A stretch of 64,000 bases of DNA from JANSWY01 sp965228955 (GTDB lineage: Bacteria > Bacteroidota > Bacteroidia > Cytophagales > Cyclobacteriaceae). The stretch lies in NCBI GenBank assembly GCA_965228955.1, contig OZ245848.1:3782001-3846000 (forward strand), written 5' to 3'. Position 1 is the stretch's first letter, and every line of letters starts with the position of its first letter. The position numbers and the translations under genes are program-made. Positions 17,042 through 26,261 of the stretch are shown in pieces. The notes under the pieces are model-generated. The model was not told where the DNA came from and searched no databases. It was given only the letters and a program-made list of their open reading frames with translations.

Positions 17042-18828
17042 AAAGGATAAATCCTTGGAATAAGAAAAGTAGCCGTTAGCCAAAAAATTATATTTAATAA
17101 GAAACCAACTTTTACAAAATCCAAAAACTTGTAGTTACCAGCGCTATATACCATTGTATTTGTTTGATATCCAACAGGAGTCATAAAACTTGCTGAGGCT
17201 GCAAAGGTAATGGCGATTAAAAACGGAACTGGACTTAAGTTCATCGCTTCTGCAGTTTGGATTGCTATAGGTGCGAGGAGTGCAGCGGTGGCATTATTGG
17301 ACATTAGTTCCGTAAGCCATGAGGTTGTAATATATAGTCCAGATAATATTGCTACCGGTCCCCAAACCCCTAAATTATCAATCAATAAGCCGGCAATTGT
17401 GACATCCAGCCCAGTATTTTTCATAGCAGTACCAAGAGTTAGTGCACCCGCCAGTAAGAATATAATTTTCCAGTTTATGGCTTCATACACATTCTTCATG
17501 GACATTGTCTTAGTAAGAACCAAAACTGCTACTGCAGAAATGGCTCCCACCATTATTGGCAGAATATTTAATGCAGCGAGCACAACCATAGCAATTATGA
17601 CACTTGCTACCAGATAAAATCTCTTCTTCTTGAAGTCTACAAGCAAATCCTCAGACAGTATGAAAAATGGATTTCTTCTTTGACCATCCATCTTTCTAAG
17701 CTCGTTTAAGAAGTGATTTTTAGTTTCCGCTAAAATAACATCCCCTGCTTTAATGCGAGTATCATAAAGATTATTGTGAACAATTTCTTCCCTATGTCTA
17801 ATGGCCAATGGAACAGATCTAAACCTTCTACGGAAATCAACTTCCTTCAAAGTTTTGCTCTCAAATTCAGAATTTGATGTAATTACTAATTCTACAAGTG
17901 TGGAATTTCGTCCCTTCAAATTATCACCAGCAATTTTCATGGGTGAACCAGCAAGTAGTTTCACCCTATCTTTGAGCAACTTAATGTTTTCCCGGTCACA
18001 TCTGATTTTAAGGACATCATAGGGCCTCAATACAAAGTCACCCTGAGGTAGGTTGAAAATGTTTTTACCTCGACGAATTTCAATGATATCCATGCTTAAT
18101 TCCTGAACCAGGTCCGAGTTCATAATCATTTTACCAATTGATGAATCCTCCTCCGTTAACTCAATCTCCATCAGATAGTCTCGAGTTCCAAACTTTTCGC
18201 TTAACTCCTGAGGTTTTCTATTTGGTAATAACCGAATCCCAATTACCACCAAATAAATAATCCCAATTGTAACCAAAACCAATCCCAATGGAGCAAGCTG
18301 AAACATTCCAAAGCCTTCAAGACCTTCTCGTTGGGCAATTCCATGTACAAGAATATTAGTTGAGCTACCGATTAAAGTACATGAGCCTCCAAATATTGAA
18401 GCAAATGAAAGAGGGATAAGCATTTTCGCAGGACTGATTCCTGAGGAGTAACCAATTTGAATGACTACTGGAATAAATACTGCAACTACCGGAGTATTAT
18501 TAACAAAGGCGCTTATTAAAGCAATGAGACCAATCATTAGTCCCATGCCAAGCTTAAAATTCTTCTTAAAAGTCTTTGATAAGCTATATGTTAAATGTTG
18601 TAAAGCACCAGTTTTAAGCAGGGCCGCACTCAATACAAACATAAAGGCAACCGTGATAGTGGCTGAATTACTAAACCCTGCTACACCTTCTTCAGGTGAT
18701 ATGATTCCAAAGATCATGAGTGAAACCATGATCAGAATTGCCACTAAATCTATAGTAACTATCTCTGTGACAAAAAGAATTATGGCACCTAAAATGATAC
18801 CAATTGTGATGTAAGCTTGAATATCCAT
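17038..18828 (-). CDS. SLC13/DASS-family permease with two RCK-C domains
   Basis: A 596-residue inner-membrane protein. About five helices precede and about six follow a central soluble part. The two inverted-repeat signature loops are FVNNTPVVAVFIPV (about 110) and MSNNATAALLAPIA near residue 510, typical of anion/Na+ symporters. The middle (about 215-375) holds two RCK-C (TrkA-C) domains, each with the G-x-x-L-x-x-x-D pattern. Substrates in this group are sulfate, di- or tricarboxylates. The RCK domains suggest control by a nucleotide or ion. It is a single gene. Confidence 0.85.
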   Translation of the reverse strand: MDIQAYITIGIILGAIILFVTEIVTIDLVAILIMVSLMIFGIISPEEGVAGFSNSATITVAFMFVLSAALLKTGALQHLTYSLSKTFKKNFKLGMGLMIGLIALISAFVNNTPVVAVFIPVVIQIGYSSGISPAKMLIPLSFASIFGGSCTLIGSSTNILVHGIAQREGLEGFGMFQLAPLGLVLVTIGIIYLVVIGIRLLPNRKPQELSEKFGTRDYLMEIELTEEDSSIGKMIMNSDLVQELSMDIIEIRRGKNIFNLPQGDFVLRPYDVLKIRCDRENIKLLKDRVKLLAGSPMKIAGDNLKGRNSTLVELVITSNSEFESKTLKEVDFRRRFRSVPLAIRHREEIVHNNLYDTRIKAGDVILAETKNHFLNELRKMDGQRRNPFFILSEDLLVDFKKKRFYLVASVIIAMVVLAALNILPIMVGAISAVAVLVLTKTMSMKNVYEAINWKIIFLLAGALTLGTAMKNTGLDVTIAGLLIDNLGVWGPVAILSGLYITTSWLTELMSNNATAALLAPIAIQTAEAMNLSPVPFLIAITFAASASFMTPVGYQTNTMVYSAGNYKFLDFVKVGFLLNIIFWLTATFLIPRIYPF

Positions 18829-18908
18829 TTAAAAAAATCTGGGACAAAAATATCCCTGAAGCTGAGAATTCAGCTATATAATTCGAAAATTTTAATAGGT
18901 GCAGTATC

Positions 18909-19709
18909 CTACTTCGCTTTATTGTAGTATGTCATTGCCTTTGGAATAAGCTTTTTCAAATCACTTATTCTGGTATCATGAGAAGGGTGAGTCGATAAAA
19001 ACTCTGGTGGTGCACCATTGGAATTTGCTGCCATTCTTTCCCAAAACTTCGGAGCTTCATTAGGGTGATATCCCGCCATTGACATAAATATTAATCCAAG
19101 TTCGTCCGCTTCAGATTCATTCTTTCTTGAGAACGCCTTTAACCCAAGGTCAGTACCAATACCAGATGCCTGTAGAATCATTTTGTTTGTCAAGGTTGGG
19201 TTTTGTCCGAGAGCACCAGACAATGTTGCAAGTCCAAACTGGGCCAATACAGCCTGACTCATTCTTTCTCTTCCATGATTAGCCACAGCATGTGAAATTT
19301 CATGCCCCATAACCACAGCAACTCCGGCTTCATCCTTACAGATTGGCATAATACCAGTGTAAAACGCAACCTTACCGCCAGGCATACACCAAGCATTGAC
19401 AGTATTATCTTCAATCAAATTATATTCCCACTTGTACCCGTCTAACTCCTTAGATAAATTATTATCCGCAAAATACTTTTCAACCGATTTTTGAATTCTT
19501 GCTCCAACCCTCTTGATCATTGCCGATTGCTCGGTGTTGGACGAAAGCTTACTCTCCCTCATCACCTGAGTGTATTGATCAAAGCTCATCGGAAACAGTT
19601 CCGAATTAGAAACAAGATTTAATTGTTTTCTTCCGGTACCTGCCACTGTAGCGCATTCATAAAGAAAAACTGTAAGGGCAAACATTAATATTGCGTATAG
19701 ACGTCTCAT
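18909..19709 (-). CDS. M48-family periplasmic metalloprotease (LoiP/BepA-like)
   Basis: A 266-residue protein from ATG 19709 (an ATG at 19724 would add five residues). The zinc site is HEISH (His136, Glu137, His140) with the third ligand Glu198 in NESEADELG. The N terminus is a hydrophobic export signal; the cysteine at 19 (FLYEC) has an unusual Glu at -1, so lipidation is doubtful. Homologues such as LoiP act in periplasmic quality control of outer-membrane proteins. The length and STHPSHDTRI ending match the family. Confidence 0.88.
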   Translation of the reverse strand: MRRLYAILMFALTVFLYECATVAGTGRKQLNLVSNSELFPMSFDQYTQVMRESKLSSNTEQSAMIKRVGARIQKSVEKYFADNNLSKELDGYKWEYNLIEDNTVNAWCMPGGKVAFYTGIMPICKDEAGVAVVMGHEISHAVANHGRERMSQAVLAQFGLATLSGALGQNPTLTNKMILQASGIGTDLGLKAFSRKNESEADELGLIFMSMAGYHPNEAPKFWERMAANSNGAPPEFLSTHPSHDTRISDLKKLIPKAMTYYNKAK

Positions 19710-19896
19710 TATCGTTTCTGTCAATTAGTGTGAGTTGAATTTTAATAAATTTTTCAATCAAAACAATCTTTTCAGCAATATCGTTTTGAAAAAACACATT
19801 TCTCAACATAAACATGATAAATCCAGATTTATTTTTATTAATTCCAGCATTTTACAAATACTTTTGAGAAGCAAAACGACTTAGATTGACGATTGG

Positions 19897-20508
19897 ATGA
19901 AAATAATCTGCATAGGCCGCAATTATGTAGCACACGCCAAGGAATTGGGAAATGAAGTTCCAACAGAACCCGTAATCTTCCTAAAACCTGATACCGCACT
20001 TTTGAAAAATAATGACCCATTTTATTATCCGGGTTTCTCGAAAGATATTCATCATGAGGTGGAATTGGTGCTTCGAATTTCCAGAGAGGGTAAAAATATT
20101 GAACCTCAATTTGCTCATAAATACTTCGATCAAATTGGTTTAGGTGTTGATTTTACTGCAAGGGATTTACAATCTAAAGCTAAGAGTAAAGGTCTTCCTT
20201 GGGATCTTGCCAAAGGATTTAATGGTTCCGCTCCGGTTTCTAAATTTATAAAAGCAGAGGAAATAGAAAATAAGGAAAACATCAATTTTAAACTCCAGGT
20301 TAATGGAGAAGAAAGGCAACATGGAAATACTCAAAACATGCTTTTTAAATATGGTGATATAATTTCATACATCTCAAAATTTATTTTGCTAAAAACTGGT
20401 GACTTGATATTTACAGGAACTCCGGAAGGTGTATCTGCAGTTAATATTGGTGACCGTCTGGAAGGATATATTGAAGATCAGAAAATGTTAGATTTTGAAG
20501 TTAAGTAA
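19897..20508 (+). CDS. Fumarylacetoacetate hydrolase family protein (FAHD1/YcgM-like)
   Basis: A 203-residue cytoplasmic enzyme matching the short FAH fold. It starts KIICIGRNYVAHAKELGN as in FAHD1/YcgM, and the metal ligands are in HHEVELVLRI (Glu54, Glu56) and GVDFTARD (Asp85). The ending FTGTPEGVSAVNIGDRL is also characteristic. Known members cleave acylpyruvates or decarboxylate oxaloacetate. It is the first gene of a tight unit with the M23 peptidase, whose TTG start lies 14 bases inside this gene. Confidence 0.88.
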   Translation: MKIICIGRNYVAHAKELGNEVPTEPVIFLKPDTALLKNNDPFYYPGFSKDIHHEVELVLRISREGKNIEPQFAHKYFDQIGLGVDFTARDLQSKAKSKGLPWDLAKGFNGSAPVSKFIKAEEIENKENINFKLQVNGEERQHGNTQNMLFKYGDIISYISKFILLKTGDLIFTGTPEGVSAVNIGDRLEGYIEDQKMLDFEVK

Positions 20509-22369
20509 GCCACTACTATTCTTTCTTTTAGTATTCAATTGTTTTTTGGCATTTGGGCAATATGAAGTGCCTCCTGGGTACTATCTGTTCCCAATTAGAC
20601 CTGGAGAAATAAACTACCTCTCCGGCAACATGGGTGAATTAAGAGGCACTCATTTCCATGGAGGGATTGATATCAAAACAAGTGGTGTTACCGGATTAAA
20701 AGTACACGCATCAGCTGATGGTTATGTAAGTCGGGTAAAAGTAACTCTTGGTGGTTATGGAAATGCAGTATACATTCAGCATCCAAATGGAACCACAACA
20801 GTATATGCTCATTTGAAAGAATTCTCTGATCCCATTCACAGGTATGTGCTTAAGCATCAATATGAAAAAGAATCCTTTACTGTTGATCTCTACCCTGGTA
20901 AGAATGAATTCAAAGTTAAAAAAGGAGATGTAATTGCTTTATCAGGCAATAGCGGTTCCAGTAGAGGTCCTCATTTGCACTACGAAATTCGGGATAAGAA
21001 TCATTTGGTAATGGACCCATTAAAATTTGGGTTTCCAGAATTGAAGGATAATGTGGCCCCAGTGATCTCCAAAATAGCTTTCATCTCAAAATCACCCACA
21101 GCTAAAATCAACGGGAAAGTTGGAAGATATGAATTCGATGTAAAAAATATCAGCGGCAATTTTATTCTAGATGATGCTGTGCACTTAAGTGGCAAGATTG
21201 GAATTGAGGTCTATGCTTATGATAAAATGAATGGAACCAGAAATACATATGGCATCCCGGATGTAGATCTAAAAATTAATGGTGAGACCATTTTTCAACA
21301 GGAAATCAGAAAGATCCCTTATGGAAAAATGAGAGATATAATGGTTCACACCAATTACAAAGTAAGGGCTAGAGGTGGCAAACGATTTAATAAGCTATAT
21401 GTTGATGATGGCAATTCACTACCTTTTTACAGTGCTCAAAACAATGGATATTTCGATTTTCAGGATACTCTAAAATACATTGTATCTGTGGAGCTCACAG
21501 ACCCTTGCGGAAATGCAACATGGTTCAAAACATTTGTGAATAGTAAACAGTCTAAACCATTCAAAAAGCACAAAAACGACTGGATCATCAATGAGAATAT
21601 GATGGCAGTAAGTGTGGAAGACACTTCCAGAACTTTAGATTTCTATGCGAATAACTTGAGGTACTCATTAAACCCGACCTATATAGCAGGTGGCAAAGCT
21701 ACCTTCCTCTGGGATTTGAGAAATGGTCTTATTGATTCGGTTGATATGTGTGATTACACGGCAATACCCAATTTTGTCCAGGCAATTTATCCCAATCAGG
21801 AAACGAGTTTTTACAATCACACCGCGAACTTACTTTTCCCAAAGACTTCTTTGTTTGATACTTTATACCTAAGATACAACTACTCCTATGATAGTAGTTT
21901 AAGTCGGGAAATTTTTGAGTTCCAAAATAGAGAAGATGCTATTAGACGATTTGTTTCTGTGACTTTGAAACCAAACAAGGAGTACAACAAAGTGTATGAC
22001 AGAGTTTATGCGGTTGGCAGAAAAGGACTGAATTACATTGGGGGTGAATGGAACAATGATGATGAAATAACCTTCAGAACAAGGGACTTTGTAAAATACA
22101 CTATTGCCAGTGATACTATTCCTCCTAAAATCAAAGTTTCAAAACTTTCGAGAGATCAAATTAGAATCAAGATTACAGATGATCAGTCCGGTATCAAATC
22201 CTATCGGGCGGAACTGAATGGAAAATGGATAATGTTGAGATTGGATGCTAAATACGGAAATCTCAGTCTTGACCCATTTGATCCAAACATTCCCTTGCAA
22301 GGAGAGTTTATTCTAGAGGTTGAAGATAATACCGGCAACCTTAAATATTTCCAAACTAAAATCGAATAA
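20495..22369 (+). CDS. M23-family metallopeptidase (LytM domain), exported
   Basis: A 624-residue protein with a signal peptide (residues 1-21, ending AFGQ). A LytM domain follows at once: FHGGID (His55, Asp59), YAHL (His106) and GPHLHYEI (His160, His162), the complete zinc and catalytic set. Such endopeptidases cut peptidoglycan cross-bridges or act as regulators of cell-wall hydrolysis. The remaining about 440 residues form beta-rich, Ig-like parts with no assigned family. The start is TTG, overlapping the FAH gene by 14 bases; it is the only one that yields the signal peptide. Confidence 0.88.
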   Translation: MKLSKPLLFFLLVFNCFLAFGQYEVPPGYYLFPIRPGEINYLSGNMGELRGTHFHGGIDIKTSGVTGLKVHASADGYVSRVKVTLGGYGNAVYIQHPNGTTTVYAHLKEFSDPIHRYVLKHQYEKESFTVDLYPGKNEFKVKKGDVIALSGNSGSSRGPHLHYEIRDKNHLVMDPLKFGFPELKDNVAPVISKIAFISKSPTAKINGKVGRYEFDVKNISGNFILDDAVHLSGKIGIEVYAYDKMNGTRNTYGIPDVDLKINGETIFQQEIRKIPYGKMRDIMVHTNYKVRARGGKRFNKLYVDDGNSLPFYSAQNNGYFDFQDTLKYIVSVELTDPCGNATWFKTFVNSKQSKPFKKHKNDWIINENMMAVSVEDTSRTLDFYANNLRYSLNPTYIAGGKATFLWDLRNGLIDSVDMCDYTAIPNFVQAIYPNQETSFYNHTANLLFPKTSLFDTLYLRYNYSYDSSLSREIFEFQNREDAIRRFVSVTLKPNKEYNKVYDRVYAVGRKGLNYIGGEWNNDDEITFRTRDFVKYTIASDTIPPKIKVSKLSRDQIRIKITDDQSGIKSYRAELNGKWIMLRLDAKYGNLSLDPFDPNIPLQGEFILEVEDNTGNLKYFQTKIE

Positions 22370-22373
22370 GAAT

Positions 22374-22823
22374 ATGAATTTAAACGTAGGTGATCCTGCT
22401 CCCCAATTTGAAGGGGTTGATGAAGATGGCAACAGCGTCAAACTATCAGACTTTGCAGGGAAAAAACTTGTTTTATATTTCTATCCCAAAGACAATACTC
22501 CTGGTTGTACCGCACAAGCATGCAACCTGAGAGACAATTACAATTCACTATTGGAACAAGGCTATGCCGTGCTTGGTGTTAGTACTGACAGCTCAGCTTC
22601 TCACAAAAAGTTCATTGAAAAACAAAGCCTTCCTTTCAGTCTGCTTGCTGATACAGAGAAAGAAGTTCACAATCTCTTTGGAACCTGGGGAGAAAAATCG
22701 ATGTATGGAAAGAAATACATGGGGACTCTAAGAACTACCTTTGTGATTGACGAAAATGGAGTGATCTCTGAAATCATTCAAAAAGTAAAAACAAAAGACC
22801 ATACAGCTCAGATTACAGCTTAA
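22374..22823 (+). CDS. bcp: Thioredoxin-dependent thiol peroxidase (peroxiredoxin Q/Bcp)
   Basis: A 149-residue cytoplasmic peroxiredoxin. The peroxidatic Cys45 is in NTPGCTAQAC and the resolving Cys50 sits five residues on, the arrangement of atypical two-cysteine PrxQ/Bcp enzymes. FYPKDNTPGCT and GTLRTTFVID are conserved. The ATG at 22374 is four bases after the M23 stop; an earlier in-frame ATG would only add residues read inside that gene. It is the last gene of its operon, with a terminator 28 bases downstream. Confidence 0.95.
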   Translation: MNLNVGDPAPQFEGVDEDGNSVKLSDFAGKKLVLYFYPKDNTPGCTAQACNLRDNYNSLLEQGYAVLGVSTDSSASHKKFIEKQSLPFSLLADTEKEVHNLFGTWGEKSMYGKKYMGTLRTTFVIDENGVISEIIQKVKTKDHTAQITA

Positions 22824-22850
22824 GATCATAAAAGCATATTTATTTTGAGG

Positions 22851-22877
22851 AACCAGCTCGCAAAAGAGTTGGTTTTT
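22851..22877 (+). terminator. Intrinsic terminator after bcp
   Basis: AACCAGCTC (22851-22859) pairs with GAGTTGGTT (22866-22874), nine pairs including one G-U, around a 6-base loop. A run of T follows (22873-22877 and beyond). Confidence 0.8.
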
Positions 22878-22987
22878 CTATTTCCAGGAATCTGAGCCTA
22901 TCGTTGTTATCAAACAATTAATTAATTTCTTCAGATAGCAAAACATTCTTCATAAATTCGCGGGAATCAATTAAACAGATAATCGTA

Positions 22988-23839
22988 ATGGGAAATCAGC
23001 CTGACATAGAGCAACTTAAGAAAATCGCCTCACAAGTAAGAAGAGACATTGTGAGAATGGTACACGCTTGTCAATCCGGACACCCGGGGGGATCACTTGG
23101 ATGTACTGAATTTTTTGTGGCATTGTACTTCTACTTAATGGAGAAAAATGAAGGGTTTGATATGGATGGTAAAAATGAAGACCTATTTTTCCTATCGAAT
23201 GGTCACATTTCCCCTGTTTGGTACAGCGTTCTTGCAAGAAGCGGATACTTCGAAGTATCTGAACTCGCTACATTCAGAAAACTAGACAGCAGACTTCAGG
23301 GACACCCTGCAACTGAGGAAGGTCTACCTGGTATTAGAGTTGCTTCAGGCTCATTGGGACAAGGACTATCTGTAGCTATTGGTGCAGCTCAAACAAAGAA
23401 ATTAAACGGTGACTCAAGTTTCGTTTATACATTAATGGGTGACGGTGAGCAACAAGAAGGTCAGGTTTGGGAAGCAGCAATGTATGCAGCTCATAACAAG
23501 GTTGATAATCTAATTGCAGCAATTGATTACAACGGGCAACAAATTGACGGACCTGTTGATGAGGTAAATTCATTATTGAATCTAAAAACCAAATGGGAAT
23601 CATTTGGCTGGCATGTGATGGAATGTAATGGTAATGATATGGCTCAATTGATTCACACCTTAGAAAACGCTAAATCAGAAGCTAAAAAGAATAAGCCTAT
23701 TATGATCCTAATGGAAACTGAAATGGGTCACGGTGTTGACTTTATGGCAGGTACTCATAAATGGCATGGAATTGCTCCAAACGATGAGCAATTAGAATCC
23801 GCTCTAGGTCAGTTAGAAGAGACGCTAGGAGACTATTAG
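22988..23839 (+). CDS. Transketolase, N-terminal subunit
   Basis: A 283-residue protein covering the thiamine-pyrophosphate-binding half. It shows HACQSGHPGGSLG (28-38), FFLSNGHISPVWY, and the TPP motif from GDGEQQEGQ (151-159) to DYNGQ (180-184). With the protein at 25299-26258 it makes a complete split transketolase of the pentose phosphate pathway, as found in many Bacteroidota and Archaea. The two halves are normally adjacent; here a VWA protein gene lies between them, all on the same strand. Confidence 0.93.
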   Translation: MGNQPDIEQLKKIASQVRRDIVRMVHACQSGHPGGSLGCTEFFVALYFYLMEKNEGFDMDGKNEDLFFLSNGHISPVWYSVLARSGYFEVSELATFRKLDSRLQGHPATEEGLPGIRVASGSLGQGLSVAIGAAQTKKLNGDSSFVYTLMGDGEQQEGQVWEAAMYAAHNKVDNLIAAIDYNGQQIDGPVDEVNSLLNLKTKWESFGWHVMECNGNDMAQLIHTLENAKSEAKKNKPIMILMETEMGHGVDFMAGTHKWHGIAPNDEQLESALGQLEETLGDY

Positions 23840-23878
23840 TACCAGATTGATCGTTACTGAATCAGTAATTACAGTTTT

Positions 23879-25267
23879 TTGACCCGCAGGCTCTACATAT
23901 TGATCTTAAGTTGTATGCTGACAGCTCCACTGTTTGCTCAACGATACGAACAGAAACCACCAGAAAAAACAAGAATACTATTTCTTCTGGATGGCTCTGG
24001 AAGTATGCTTGGAACCTGGAATGATGGTCGTCTTAAAATTGATGTTGCAAAAACTCTTCTAGGCGACCTGATCGATTCTCTCAAAGTCAATAAAAATCTT
24101 GAATTAGCACTTAGAGTTTACGGTCATCAGCATGATCGTAGACTGCAGGTGTGTACTGATTCAAAATTGGAAATAGGATTCAGGGCCAACAATCATCAGG
24201 ACCTTGTACTGAAGCTTCGAACTATTCAGCCAAAAGGAACAACGCCAATTGCATATTCACTAGAACAAGCAGCAAATGATTTTCCAACCGCTGATAAGAA
24301 GATAAGAAATGTAATTATCATCATTACAGATGGTCTGGAATCTTGCGATGGTGACCCATGTGCTGTTTCGCTTGCTCTACAAAAGAAAAATATCTTTTTG
24401 AAGCCTTTCGTAATTGGACTAGGGTTAAATGAGTCCTACACCGATAGCTTCGGCTGCCTTGGTAGGTTTTTTGATGTTACAGATGTTCAGGAATTCAGAG
24501 AATCTTTGGATGAAGCCATACGTCAAACTCTTGATAAAACTACCGTCAGTGTTGAACTCCTGGATCACAGGAATAATAAAGTAGTGAAAGACCTGAATGT
24601 AAGTTTCACAAACAGGACAACAGGAGAATCCGCATACGATTTTGTACACTACAGGGACCGAGCAGGCAGACCTGATTCAGTGGAAATAGATGCTATTTTG
24701 GATTATGATCTTACCGTTTACTCGGTTCCACCAGTTACTTTGAAAAATGTAAAGATCAATCCAGGAAAGCACAACGTAATCCCAATTAAAATCCCACAAG
24801 GAACCTTAAGCTTAACCATGCCGGGTTATTCTGAGTATGGAAGAAAAATACCAGTAGTTGTAAGAAGGAATAATGGAGCTGAAATACTCAACAAACAGGA
24901 GTTCCGGGAATCGTATCAATACCTTGCAGGCACATATGATCTTGAAATTTTCACTATGCCCAAAACTATAATTAAGGGTTATCAGATTTCAGCTGGTGAG
25001 ACAAACACTGTTACACTAGCCAAACCAGGAGTCGTAAACTTCATTCTGGGTGCCAAGGGATTTGGAAGTTTGTACAGGTGGAACAATACAGAGCAGGAAT
25101 GGGTATACAATTTCCCATATTCCACGACACAATGGACTACTGCAATGCAACCAGGAAAATATAAATTAGTCTACCGGGCAGACTTTGCAAAAGGAAGTAA
25201 ATACACGAAAATAAAAGAATTTACAGTGACCTCAGGGTCCACACAAACTATTAATGTAAACCGATAA
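23879..25267 (+). CDS. Exported VWA-domain protein
   Basis: A 462-residue protein with a signal peptide (residues 1-21, ending LFAQ). A von Willebrand factor A domain follows: MIDAS DGSGS (38-42), then GTTPIAYSL and IIITDGLESCDGDPC, so metal binding is intact. Two Cys (SCDGDPC) and one later may form disulfides. The C-terminal half (about 215-462) is beta-rich with repeated Pro/Gly-bounded modules and no known domain. The TTG start gives a good signal peptide and no better start exists. It sits between the two transketolase genes with gaps of 39 and 31 bases. Confidence 0.82.
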   Translation: MTRRLYILILSCMLTAPLFAQRYEQKPPEKTRILFLLDGSGSMLGTWNDGRLKIDVAKTLLGDLIDSLKVNKNLELALRVYGHQHDRRLQVCTDSKLEIGFRANNHQDLVLKLRTIQPKGTTPIAYSLEQAANDFPTADKKIRNVIIIITDGLESCDGDPCAVSLALQKKNIFLKPFVIGLGLNESYTDSFGCLGRFFDVTDVQEFRESLDEAIRQTLDKTTVSVELLDHRNNKVVKDLNVSFTNRTTGESAYDFVHYRDRAGRPDSVEIDAILDYDLTVYSVPPVTLKNVKINPGKHNVIPIKIPQGTLSLTMPGYSEYGRKIPVVVRRNNGAEILNKQEFRESYQYLAGTYDLEIFTMPKTIIKGYQISAGETNTVTLAKPGVVNFILGAKGFGSLYRWNNTEQEWVYNFPYSTTQWTTAMQPGKYKLVYRADFAKGSKYTKIKEFTVTSGSTQTINVNR

Positions 25268-25298
25268 TCATTAGATTGCGGCTAAATTGAACGAGGCA

Positions 25299-26258
25299 AT
25301 GAATACAAAACTAACTTTTACCGAGAAAAAAGATACCAGATCAGGATTTGGTGCAGGATTACTGGAAGCAGCTCAAAAGAATGACAATGTAGTTGGACTA
25401 TGTGCCGATTTAACGGGTTCATTAAAAATGGGAGATTTCAAAAACGCTTTTCCTGAAAGATTTTTTCAAGTAGGAATCGCAGAAGCTAACATGATGGGTC
25501 TGGCTGCAGGTATGACGGTTGGAGGTAAAATTCCATTTACTGGTACATTTGCCAATTTCTCTACAGGTAGAGTTTATGACCAAATAAGACAGTCGATTGC
25601 TTATTCTGGTAAAAACGTAAAGATATGTGCTTCTCATGCTGGGCTTACTCTTGGAGAAGATGGTGCGACTCACCAAATTCTTGAAGACATTGGAATGATG
25701 AAAATGTTGCCTCATATGTCTGTAATCGTTCCATGTGACTACAATCAAACAAAACTGGCAACCATGGCAATTGCCGACCATGAAGGACCGGTTTATTTAA
25801 GATTTGGAAGACCAAAATGGCCAATTTTCACTGATCCAAATGCTGAATTTGTAATCGGTAAAGCTGACAAACTAATTGAAGGTGCTGATGTAACTATTAT
25901 TGCAACTGGTCACATGGTTTGGAAAGCTGTAGAAGCTGAAGCTATTCTTTCTGAAAAAGGAATTTCTGCTGAAGTTATCAATATGCACACCATTAAGCCT
26001 CTGGATGCTCAGGCAATCATTGATTCAGTGAAGAAAACGGGATGTGTTGTTACCGCTGAAGAGCATCAGTATAATGGTGGATTAGGAGAAAGTGTTTCCA
26101 GAGTATTAGCTCAAAACATACCGTCTCCTCAAGAATTTGTAGCTGTTAATGATTCATTTGGAGAAAGTGGTACTCCAGATCAATTGTTAGACAAGTATGG
26201 ATTGAGTGCTGAGAGTATTGTTGACGCTGCTCAAAAAGCAATTCAAAGAAAGTCTTAA
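25299..26258 (+). CDS. Transketolase, C-terminal subunit
   Basis: A 319-residue protein from ATG 25299 (a TTG at 25287 adds four residues). It contains the pyrimidine-binding and C-terminal transketolase domains: FFQVGIAEANMMG with the catalytic Glu (position 62 from this start), SHAGLTLGEDGATHQ, and VVTAEEHQYNGGLGESVS near the end. It complements the N-terminal subunit at 22988-23839. The class III aminotransferase gene starts three bases after its stop. Confidence 0.93.
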   Translation: MNTKLTFTEKKDTRSGFGAGLLEAAQKNDNVVGLCADLTGSLKMGDFKNAFPERFFQVGIAEANMMGLAAGMTVGGKIPFTGTFANFSTGRVYDQIRQSIAYSGKNVKICASHAGLTLGEDGATHQILEDIGMMKMLPHMSVIVPCDYNQTKLATMAIADHEGPVYLRFGRPKWPIFTDPNAEFVIGKADKLIEGADVTIIATGHMVWKAVEAEAILSEKGISAEVINMHTIKPLDAQAIIDSVKKTGCVVTAEEHQYNGGLGESVSRVLAQNIPSPQEFVAVNDSFGESGTPDQLLDKYGLSAESIVDAAQKAIQRKS

Positions 26259-26261
26259 GAA

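Noticed and set aside
17210..17617. 135-codon open frame opposite the SLC13 permease
   Set aside because: It lies fully inside the opposite strand of a well-supported permease gene and shows no family motif; it is a shadow.
25422..25781. 119-codon open frame opposite the transketolase C subunit
   Set aside because: It is a frame shadow of a conserved enzyme gene with no recognisable domain.
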